Shown here one piece after another: positions 20,605-30,597 of a DNA stretch of 64,000 bases. Origin of the DNA: Albophoma yamanashiensis (taxonomy: Eukaryota; Ascomycota; Sordariomycetes; Hypocreales; Ophiocordycipitaceae); NCBI GenBank assembly GCA_001600555.1, contig BCKH01000002.1:310001-374000 (forward strand), given 5' to 3'. How positions within the stretch are numbered: the first letter of the stretch is position 1; each line of letters opens with the position of its first letter. Made by a program: the position numbers and the translations under genes. The notes under the pieces were generated by a model, which ran no database searches, was not told the origin of the DNA, and saw only the letters and a list, made by a program, of their open reading frames with translations.

Positions 20605-23364
20605 TCAGTCATCCTCGTCCAGAGTTCCCTCGACCGCGTCCTCAGACACGGGCACGACTTCTGGCAGATCATCCTTGAATGCGAATCCCAACCGCTCCAC
20701 CACGCTCTCCCCGCCAAAGGCGCCGCTGACCATCCCTCCGTCCAGGTTCGACCGCCCGCCGCGGAGCCACCGCTGGATCTTCAGCCCTGCCGTCGCAATG
20801 TCTGCTGCGATGTGCCAGTTCTCCGTGCCCAGGTACATAAAGGCCGTCACCATGAGCGTCTTGGTCATGCGTCCATGGAGCGAGTGATGCGAGCTCGCCA
20901 CTATGGCAATCATCATCCACGCGAAGATGCCGCTGAGTGACGACCACCGGTCCAGCCCGGCCTGCCACGCCCATCCCCAGATGCGCCCAAAGTCGGCCAT
21001 CGAGCATGTCTGGCTTGTCGGCACGCGGTTGAGGATCGCGTGGCAGTAGACCAGCGCCGTCATCCGTACGCATCGGTGCACCATATCCGGCGGTCCGTCG
21101 TCTGATGCCGGTGCGCGGACGTCGGACTCTGTCGTGCCGGCTTTCCTCGGCGCCGAGGTGTCGTCTCCCTGTCGTTTCCTCTTGAGCCCAGCTCCTTTGG
21201 CTCCTGGCGCCATGGCAGGTTCCGGATCCGGTGCTTCTACTTCGACCTGCAGGGCCACGTCCTCGGGTGTTTGACTGACAGCAGCAAAAGCCGCGACGGC
21301 AGTTCGGTGGACGCTCTCCAGGTCTTCGATCGAGGGGTTGTCTGGTAGATCGACGACAGCCTTGGACAGGGTCCGTATTTCGTCGAGGATCTGTGCAGTT
21401 TGGGGGTGCAGTTGGAGCGGCGACGCCGGGCTGACGAACGGTGGGCAGTCGAAGAGAAGCGGCGAGTTGAAGTTGACCTGCAACGGCACCCGGAGTGGGT
21501 CGTGAAACTCAAAGCCCGGCTCCCCGAACATGAGAGGTTCCGTCTCGTGAGCCAAGGCGATGACGAAATCGTCACTGGTTGGTGCAATTAGCAAACAGTT
21601 TCCGCTGTTCCAGCGTTGGGACTCACATAAGGGCCACCTTGCTCGTGTATCCCTCCATGCCCAGGTTCTCGATGCTGCCTCTCATCTCGATCATGCGCTT
21701 GAAGCCCGACATGTGCGCGTGCAGCTCCTCGGTGCTGCCCCAGTACCACGACGTCAGGATGAGCTGGGCAACAGCCAGCATGGCTGAGTCGTTGGTGCAC
21801 AGCCGCGGGTTTCCGATGTGCTCGTTGAGCATGCGCGTAACCGTGGCGCGGTGGACGAGCAGTATCACCTTGGGAATGCGCCCCGTTTCGTTGAGAAAGC
21901 TTGCGGTCGAGCAAAGGACAACGTGAAGGACCAGCGGGTCCTGGATCGAGTACGGGATCCAGTGCTTCATGAAGCGGTTGTTGGGGCGTGGGCTGCCGTC
22001 CAGCGAAGCCTTGAATCGGCTCATGAGCTGCAGGTCTGGGTACGGTCAGCCAGCGGACACTGCGTGCCAGCAAAGGTGAGACCTCACGTGTGCGGATGAG
22101 CTCCTTGTTCATCTTCGTGGGCGCCATGGGGAGGTATCGAATCTCGTCATCAAACCGAGCGAGAGCGTTGGTCGGCGGAGTCGCACCCTGGATGGCCCGG
22201 ATCAAGTGGGCGCCATCAATCTCCCACTCATCTTTGACGATGCTGTTGGTCACGTTTAGGCGTGTCTTGAGGATGTACTGCAAGAGCTCAATGATGTCGT
22301 GGCCGTTGAGGGCGCCGGTCCGGTCTTTGAAGCGAAGGCGGAGCAGCTGCTGGGCATCAGGCATCCGGCCATCCATGGTGAACGGGTGGTTCGCCAGATG
22401 CTGGCCGGCTCGAGAGACTGCAGGCGAAGGGTAGCCAAGGGAGCTCACGGGAGTCGGCGGGGACTCGAGCTGTTGCTTGACAAGATCCGTCTGCCCCTCG
22501 ACCTGTAGCAGCGCATCATGGACAGAGTCCATGTCCAGGTGGGAGTAGAGCCCGCCGCCAGCCTGGACGACATTGTTCCTGGCTTCGGACGCCGGTGCAT
22601 GGGTGGACCTAGCAAAGGGCAGATATCAATAAACAGTTCGGACTTTCTTCTGGCGGTCTGGCCTGCCTCGGGCGAAGCTCAGGAGGGAGGCGGGGGCCAA
22701 CGCAGGGATTGAGCCGAGGAGGACGTAGCGTGTTTATACAAGTACACAGACGCCAGGCCGAACGGGCGAGCCACGGGCAGGGAACTTGGAAACGGGGTCA
22801 TACCTCCTGACTCTTTCGACGCCATACTCGCACGTGGGCTGCGGGAAGCGGCGGGCGCAATTGGTGCACGGCTGAGTGAGTGAGCACTGCGGATCGGGAG
22901 GCAACGGTCAGCCAGCTGTGAGAGGACGGGGGTGGACGCATGCAGCCCGTCCGGTACCCATGCCCGCTGAAGATTCTCGGACAGGATGCAGATTGCAGCT
23001 TGCAGACTGCAGAGGGCACAGCAAGCAAGCAGTCGAGCATCTGGGGGCTCAGCCGCTCCGGCCGACCAGACTGTCGGGACAGGCCCGTCGGGGGCCGGGC
23101 GGCGTGGGCTGAGCTGGGCTGAGGACGCTCGCCGGCTGCTGCGCCGGCTGCAGGCGCCGCAGCTAGTGCGTTTCAACGGCGCAAGAAGAGAGACGGACGG
23201 ACCTTTTGCTTCCTGCGGCGGCACTCCTTGCACGCAGACGGGAACCTCGTCTTGAACACGAGCGCCGGCGCTGGCGCGGCGGATGGGGCCGGCGTTGAGT
23301 ATGGAGGCAGGGCCGAATGTGGGTGCGGCTGCGGCCCACGCATCTGCAAGTTGTCGGACTTCAT
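20605..23364 (-). CDS. Zn2Cys6 fungal transcription factor
   Basis: Predicted nuclear regulator of 714 aa from five exons: 23364-23203, 22886-22804, 22608-22088, 22035-21627 and 21574-20605. The zinc cluster is split by intron 1 exactly before its third Cys. Rejoined, it has Cys at 45, 48, 55, 61, 64 and 73 (spacing 2-6-5-2-8), with CKECRRRKQK before the junction and PCTNCARRFPQPTC after it. The N-terminal arm is Pro/Ala-rich. The middle region (about 190-395), including WIPYSIQDPLVLHVVLCS and a later MLAVAQLILTSWYWGS stretch, fits the fungal-specific regulatory domain of Fungal_trans_2 type. A basic KRKR patch at about 523-526 may be a second nuclear signal within a linker. The C-terminus is acidic (TLDEDD). 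Intron 1 uses a weak donor, GTCCGT. Target genes are unknown. The nearest neighbours are the oxidoreductase and the patatin-like gene. Confidence 0.85.
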
Positions 23365-23719
23365 TTCCACTCACACGAGCGAGACCCGGCGACCGCCTGG
23401 CCGGCCTGACGGGTCCCTACCTGGCCTTATGGGTGCCCGGTAATAGCGGTTTCCAAGATCGAGCTAAGCAAGCGGCCGCGCGGGCTGACTCGCGAGTCGC
23501 AATTGAACCTGACCAAGGCGGTGGATACGATATGGGGCGGACGAGCGAGCTGCGAGGGGGGTGAAGGGCAAGGGGATCGACGAGCTTAACTCTCCGTCGT
23601 ATACAAATGGCAGCTGCCCCGTCGTCGTCTTGGTATGTCGTTCCCTTCCCCTCGTCTCTGCCGGGCGCGCTTGATCGATGTCTGGCCCGCCCGGTGGCAT
23701 GAGACGCTGCGGCCGGCGG

Positions 23720-23855
23720 CTGCGGCTGCTGCTGCTGCTGGAGGAAGAGGAGGATGCGGCAGCGGCGGCGGCGGCGGCGGCGGCGGGAGGAGGAGGAGGA
23801 AGAGGATCAGCAGCAGCACGAGGAGCAGAGCAGAAGAAGCAGGCGGACGAGGAGG
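23720..23855. repeat. Compound CTG/CGG/GGA trinucleotide block
   Basis: Consecutive (CTG)n, (GCG)n, (GGA)n and (CAG/GAG)n stretches. On the minus strand this lies about 360-490 bp upstream of the Zn2Cys6 start codon, in its probable promoter or 5' leader. Frames through it read as Ala, Gly or Glu runs and are not taken as genes. Confidence 0.8.
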
Positions 23856-24128
23856 TCGCGCGTCGGGGGGTAAGAGAGGTGGTGTGATGAGGGGAACGGG
23901 AAAAAAAGAGACGCGGTAGTATTTTAATATGCCGTGCTGGCCCCTGGGGCGGGAAGTGGGAGGGGGGTGGTTGTGCAGCTCTTTCTACCTGCCTCGCCTA
24001 CCTACCTTACCATACTCGTACTTTATTACCTTCCATACAAAACGCCGGCAATCACGACGCCGCAGCAGGCACTCGGCCGTGAGCCAGCCTCTCTCGCGGT
24101 TGAGCAGCCGCGGGCAGCCAAGATGGTA

Positions 24129-24241
24129 CGGCAAGGTAAAGGTAAGTAAGGTAAGGCACCTCTGGCAAGACAAGGTCGGGTTGGCGAGCCACGAGCAAGT
24201 TGAGGACAGCAAAGCACGGCAAGGCAAGGCAAGGCAAAGCA
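24129..24241. repeat. GGTAA/GGCAA-type pentanucleotide repeats
   Basis: Degenerate head-to-tail GGTAA and GTAAG units at 24129-24158, and GGCAA units at about 24215-24241. Related words (TAGGTAGGTAAGG) recur at about 28140-28162. Confidence 0.7.
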
Positions 24242-25350
24242 GGCCCGCCGGAGCGAGTGCACGCTCGGCACAAAGCACCAAAAGCAAGTCCACGTAAGTC
24301 CCAACGTGCCGATGAGGCTCTGCGCTCCGGCCAGCGCGCGGCCCGGCCCAACAAAGAAGTGCTCGTCGTTCAGTGGCCGCGGCCCGGCAGACGGGCGCCG
24401 ATCCCCAGCGCCTTGCTGGGCTGGACTGTGACGACTGCCGCTGGCTTCCGTCGCCCACTGGGCTGAGCGAGAGCGAGCAAACAAACCCCCTGGTCCCTGT
24501 TGCGTCCATCGAGGGTGCAGCGGCGTCACTCGTGGTGGTGGCTTGCTTGCTCTGTTTGCCGCGGCGCAAGGACAGCATGCCTGCGGTGGTGTTGGGCCAG
24601 GGTCGCCGGCACAGGACGCATGTGGGACTCTCGGACTTTCGTACTCATTAACATGCTCATCGCCCATCTACGTGTATTACTTGTACAGTACTCTGTGCTC
24701 CTAGGTAGACTGGAAAATATCTCATTGTCTCTCGTGGGCATCGACATCGTCACCTCGCCTCCCCCGCCTGTTCCCCTGGTGTGGCCCCCGCTCCGCGCCT
24801 CGACACATGCCCCGGCCATCACGGGATTGGCGAGAAGCGCGGCCCGTGTTTAGCCTTACATCGCACGCGGCTCGCTCCCGCCTGCTTGCTGGTCCGGAGC
24901 CTTGCCCTTTCTCGTGCCAAGCCAAGTCTTCTTAGCCCTCGGGAAGAGAAGAGGGTGGTCCCATTGCCGAAACATACTCCGGCATTCCGGCGCCCAACAC
25001 GCAGCCGACCGTCCAAAGCCGCGCGGCATTGTGGGCCTCCGTCTCATATCACATAATAAGGTATGCGTGCCACCGCGGAGACATAGACTGCCATCAGTCC
25101 GTACGTGTTGATTTTGTCATCCCAAGTTCTCCCTTTTCAGCGCAAACCTGCCTGTCCACATGTATACTCCGACGTCGTCATTACATCGCATGGCTCGTGG
25201 CCGTGGTATCAGTAGAAAAGCAGCAGCAGACCTCCCCGTCCAAGTCATTCCAAATCAATGAGAAGCCACGAGTCCAGGCCGAGAGCGCCCCTCTCCCTCA
25301 AAACGCCTCGTGGCCAGTAGCATTCCTTTTCTCATACGTAGGCCGCCCCC

Positions 25351-27376
25351 TCACCGCCCGCGATAGTCGGGCTTCCGCGCCATGTTGACGGGAGGCGGCG
25401 GCGCCTCGTCGTCAACCGGGTACGGTGGCGTCGGCACGCGTGGTCCCCTGCCGCCGCTCGTCTGCTGCTGCTGCGTTTGGCGGTGCTGGCGGCTGTCCGG
25501 AAGCGGCGTCTTGGGCGGCAGCGGCGGCGGCTCGATCCTCGTCGCAGGTATCACTTGCTGCGAGGGTAGCGGCCGTGGCTGCTCGTCGGGGCCCATGATG
25601 GCAATCTTGTCCGCGCCCGCGGCGGTGCGGTACTGCGACGGCGTAGGCGACGACACCGTGAGCTGGTCGGGCCCGTCTCCTCGCGGTGGGCTTGCGCTGC
25701 GTGGCGGCGGAGGCAGCGGGCGCTCCCTGGCAGGCGGTGGCGTCGGCCGTGAGCTGCCGGTATCCGGTCGCATGTCGTGGGAGCTCCGGGGCGACACCGC
25801 ATAGTTGCCCTCGATCTGCAGGCTTTCCGGCCCCGACTCGAACGACGAGCGGCTCAGTGGCCTCGGCTGGACGGGTGCAAAGGACGTCGGGGCGTCTCCC
25901 GGAAGCTCCACCGCCAGGGGTAGCTCGAAGTTGGTCGACGACGTCGACTTGACCAGCTCCGGGACGCCCTCTGCCGCCCGGTCCCAGCGCATTTTGGCCT
26001 TGACAATCTTGGCCAGCTTGGTCGAGATGCCGCGGATCATCCTCTGCTCCTCCTCGCGCGCCATGTACCGCCGCGTTCCCGTGCTTATGTCCCCGAGCCT
26101 ATGCCACTCGTTCATGCCAAACTCGCCCACTCCAATCTCGACGTTGAGCCGGTAATAATTTTCCGCGTTGACGCCCCTCTTGGCCAGGTGCTCCCTCAGC
26201 ATGTACTCGTGGATGACCTCGCAGCCTTCAATTTTGGCAATCAACCTCCTCCTCGCCTCCGCAAACTCGCCCAGGAAGCCCTCGTACCACATCTGCTGGT
26301 TGGCATCGCTTCCTCGCGGCCGCCGTCCGGTCCCCACACTGACAAAGACTCCAACCTCTCGCCCCGGCCATTCGTTGACGGCGGCCTCGTCCAAGGCCTC
26401 GGGTGCCGGGTTGAAGGTTCCGACCCCGTCATCGTGGAACCACGACTGGCCGATTTGCACGGGCTTGAATGCAAGGCCGATGGCGCACGTCGCCCGTCCG
26501 GCCTGCCAGATTTTGCAATCGAACTCGGGGGGCGGCTCGTGTCGAGAGTCGTACGACCGCAGCATGACAGGCGGCGAGCCTCTCGGAGACCCTCTGAATA
26601 TTGCCGTCACGGCTCTGTCACGACGCGCAGTTAGCTCGGACTCGTCAAGAGCGCCGCAAGGTCCACCTACGTCTTGGTCCTGGTCTCCCGAGCGTCGTAA
26701 AGCCTGGCGTCGGGGTTTCCATATCTGGAGTTGAATGCGGGTCGAGACGCCATCTGGGCCTGGGGGCTGCGCGCGCTGAAGCTTACGGTGCTGGCGTTGC
26801 TCGAATGCCGTCTTGGGTACGCGCTCGAGCGCTGGGCAGAGCTCAGGGGGCTCAGGAGCTCAGGCTCATCCCCGCCATCGTTGCCCTCCTTCTCGAAGAC
26901 TGTGTGTTCTCGCACGCCCTGCCGGATGGCGTCCTCCAGCTTGCTGGCCTTGAAAAGCGTCGACCGGTAGGGAATGCCGGCGATGGTCTTGTCCGTCTCG
27001 AAGACCATGCGCGTCATGCGCACGTAGAGCTCCTTGCAAGTCTCGAGGTCCAGGCGCAGCCGGCCCAGCATGAGGGCGATGAGGCCGCCAGTGCCGGTGC
27101 CGACGATGAGATCGAAGTGGTCGCATGGCTTTGGGATCTCGCTACGGCGGGGGGCGCGGCCTTCGGTCTCGACAAAGGTTCGGTGCATCAGCTCCTGGAC
27201 AATGATGAGCATGGAGTAGCCGCGGACACCACCGCCATCTAGTAGGGCAAACATCAGTCAGCGACAGGGGAACCAAATACGGCGAGGTGACGGCGAGGGC
27301 AATGCTTACCCAGCGAGAGGACGCGCAAGGGTGGCCCCTTGGTGGTGTCCTTTCTGCGGACACCGTAGGCGTCCAT
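25351..27376 (-). CDS. Patatin-like phospholipase-family protein with nucleophile replaced
   Basis: 632 aa from three exons: 27376-27310, 27238-26671 and 26614-25351. The exon joins restore LRVLSLDGGGVRGYS, the patatin oxyanion-hole motif (DGGGVRG at 23-29). The expected nucleophile elbow G-x-S-x-G reads G-T-G-T-G at 69-73 (DLIVGTGTGGLIAL), with Gly at the Ser position (71). A downstream DG (274-275, FHDDGVG) matches the catalytic Asp element. Patatins hydrolyse acyl esters of membrane lipids. With Gly at the nucleophile this copy should be inactive by the normal mechanism, and may act by binding. Residues after about 420 are a Pro/Ser-rich tail with PPPP runs, possibly SH3/WW-binding. No signal peptide or membrane helix. 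From memory, similar sequences with the same GTGTGG occur in other filamentous fungi, so this is probably a conserved subfamily. Confidence 0.87.
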
Positions 27377-30300
27377 GGCGGACGCAGACGACGGAGCCGG
27401 ATCAAACGAGGTTGATGGTGATGAAATGCCGCGACGTGTACGGGCTGGATGGGCGAGGCTGGGATCGCGCCGGTGATATTCGACAATGTCTGGCTAAGTT
27501 CAGGTGCCTTAGGGACTGAGAAGGGCAAGAGGAGGTAGTTGGGTAAGGCAGAGTTTGGTCGGGTTCCTGGCGTACTGGGGATGATGCGAACAAGGCTTCG
27601 CCTCTCGCCTACTCCGAACAGGTAGTGGTGCGCAAGCGCCGTCGGGTGACGCAACGACCCGCCGGCCCCTGTGGAGGGGTCCCGTCAGTGGGTTGGGTTC
27701 TTTGCCCAGCGGGGCGCGGGCTGCTCGGGCCCTGCAGCGGGTGGCGCTACAGTGCGTGGTGCCCGTGGCTAGCGGCGGTGGGCTTGAAGAAGACGCCCGA
27801 CCGGCCGATCAAGAACGCGGCTCACGCTTTCATCCCGTCTCATGCCACTGATGGATATCCTAGGTGCTTTACCGTGGGCACCCGGGGGCAGAAGCAAGAG
27901 CGCACACATCTCCGTTGGAACTTCCATGGTGCAGCTGCAGCATTCTTGTGATGCAAGGCCGCCCGGATTGGCAGGCAATCAGCGTTCGCAGCGTCGCAAG
28001 GCATCTCTTCGCCGGCGGTTCCACCCCGTGCTGCATGAGACGAGGGGCTGTGCACCACCTTAGCACCTCCAGCTTGGCCGCGCAAGGGTTTGTGAGAGGT
28101 TTGCTTTTCGTATACCGTACTCAGTACCTTGCTGTAAGGCAAGGCGTAGGTAGGTAAGGTAGTCAGTCATATGTCGTGTACGGAGTACGGAGCAGAATGA
28201 AGAGGCATAACTCATAGGGCGAGACTCGGGTGAAGGCTCTCGCTTAGGTCCTCGCAACGTCCTTAACGGAACCGCCGAAGAAACCCCAGCTGGGGGAGCG
28301 ACAAGACGCGCTGCTTACTATTTGAGGATGCCTCCATTGCCAAGGGCAAACAGTGGGCTCGTTCGTGTTGACGAGTTCTTGGTACAATGGCACCCTGCGA
28401 GTAAGACGCACATCACGAGAGGGCCTCACAGGGACCGCGCCGCTACTACGTACGCGCAGCGCGTGGATATGCTCACTCAGGCCATCGCCGTCCGAGTGCA
28501 CCCTGTCCTGCTGACGGTCTGCTCCTGTACGGAGCGAGCAACAACAAGCGCCAGCTGCACTGAAGTCCCGGGAGCAAGGCTGTCATCGGAGACTGCCAGG
28601 TCCAACTTGATTGGACGCGAGTGCTCGGGTCCAGATGATGACGACGAGGCCAAGCGACGTCTCCTCCCGCGCCCCGTCAGGCACAAGTGTGGCTGTGCCG
28701 GCGCCATCGCCACAGAATACGTACCTGAGATGCGCGAGCCTTGCCAGCCTCCATCTACCTGAATTAGGGAAGTTACCTGCCGGTTCGAGACTCGGCTGTG
28801 AGGACGTGATATCTACGAGTAACTTCGGCAATTGTGCACATGGCGAGATTTGTGGGCAAGACGTGTCCGTTCTTCCAGACACTTCCGCGCTGGGCCGTCG
28901 ACTTGACAAAGGGGCCTCGAGGCTGCCGCTTGATTGCTTTCATATCAGCGAGAGCCTGCAGGGTAGCTTCAGGAAATCGGGTCCAAGGGACAAGGCAGAG
29001 GAAACAAGGAAATGCAACGCCGCCTGAGCGCATCATTGACTGATCGACTGCCATTGGCGTGCCCACATGTTGCCCGTCGCAAGCCGCAGCACAAACTGCC
29101 TTTGTCTGCCAATGAGACAGGCGATTTGGCGTCACGGTTGGGCACAAGAGCAGCCGGCACGGCTGTGGACTGCACACTACGAAGTTGCAGACAATGAACC
29201 AGCCAGCAGGCGCCTCGCCGGCAGTCTCACCATTCTCACTGCGCAGGGCTACCAAGACCGGTCCTCTGCTCACCGCTCGTCGCCTCAATTTCACCCGGCC
29301 GTCGCAGGATCCCAGTGACATGCAAGGCCCTCAAACAGATGACCGTAAGTGTGCGCGCCGCCGCCGCCGCCGCCGCGCCGCGCCGTCGCACAGCTGGATA
29401 ACGGGGCTGCGGCCCAATCAGATGGCCAGGCGCCGATCCCGACAGCCCTTCTAACGGACGAGGAGATGATGGGACCGAACCTGGTATTGAGAAATCCAAG
29501 CATGATGGCGTGGCACCAGTCGCTGCCCGTCGTGTCTTCGCCATGGCGGGCTGGGCGCCGCCGCCGTTGGGCCCCTGTGCCGGTGCTCAGTGTGTCTTGG
29601 CTGGCGGGCGCACAAGCGGACGCAATGCTTGCTCTCATCAAGGTGCCCGCGAGGGTTCGCTGAAAGCAGCTCGCGTCGATGACGCTACCGTCGGCAAGGT
29701 GGCGGCGCTGAGGCTGCTCAGCCCCGGCATGGGCAGCGGCGGGCTCGGGTCAGTCTGTGCCTGCTCACCACTGCAGCGGTATCGGCTGGGCATCTCGACG
29801 GGAGCCTTACCAGCCTTGCCCCCGAGGTGGACGGCTAAGTCGACTGCACTCCGTAGCGGGCAGCCGCCCTGGCTCTGGCCATCTGGCCGGCGTCAGAAGC
29901 AACGTGCCCTTTGCCCACCACGCCCGTCTCGCCCCCGGGCCGTCGAGGCGTTTCCAGCGGCGGTCTCACTGGGTTTCTCAACCAGAAACACCTGCTTAGC
30001 CCTGACGACTGTATCGGGACAAGTCCCGACTCAGAGGATTGGATCCCTCGACTCCAGGGTCCTGTTCCCCGCCCCAAGGCACGGTATCAGTCGGCTGGGC
30101 CCCCCACCAGGCTGCATGACGGTAGCTGAGGCCCAGTGAAACGCCGGAGCTGGCCTCGGCTACCGGCCAATCGCAGCGGGCCAGCCACCCCACCTCCAGG
30201 CGTCGGCACTGCCATCTACAGCGCACGCCCGCCTGCGTCAGTCCCGTGCGGCCGCCCAGCAGGCGGATGCTCTGGCAGCCTCGCCTATTAGCCTCGACGT

Positions 30301-30597
30301 CGGCCCCCTCCAGAGTCCAATTCCTGTCCGGAGCAGCCAATGGAGCTGTGCCAGCCTTATCCCCTCGCCTAATTCATCGTTCCTGGGCTGTTCCTCGTCC
30401 CATCGGTGCCACCTGCGGGCGATCGGCTGCTTCCAGCTCTGAGTCCTCCGTCTCCTCCTCGTTCTCCGCCCCAGAAAAACCACACGCCGCCCGACTCCCG
30501 TCCGCGGTGCGCCTCAATTCCCCTTCCGCGCTGCCCTCCCCGTTGCATCTGGCTGCTGTATCGTCCCCGAGCCGTCCCCTCCAGCTCTTGCTCGTCC
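27377..30597. other. Divergent intergenic region, patatin-like / caspase-like pair
   Basis: About 3.2 kb between two head-to-head start codons. No frame has domains or matching exons. It contains TACGGAG tandem words at about 28178, TAGGTAGGTAAGG repeats at about 28140-28162, a (CCG)n tract at 29355-29387, and pyrimidine-rich DNA just upstream of 30598. It should carry both promoters and possibly long 5' UTRs. Confidence 0.5.
29355..29387. repeat. (CCG)n trinucleotide repeat
   Basis: About seven CCG units, then CGCGCCG words, in the divergent intergenic region. Confidence 0.8.

Larger units (their letters stand above)
23365..25350. other. Intergenic, upstream of the Zn2Cys6 gene
   Basis: About 2 kb between the Zn2Cys6 start and the 3' end of the patatin-like gene, both on minus. 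It contains long simple-sequence blocks (CTG/GGC/GGA at 23.72-23.86 kb, GGTAA/GGCAA at 24.13-24.24 kb). No supportable gene. Confidence 0.55.

Noticed and set aside
30246..30597. Upstream extension of the caspase-like frame
   Set aside because: The frame is open but starts at a GTG. The ATG at 30598 with its KKRK-containing N-terminus is joined to the downstream frame by a 74-nt intron.
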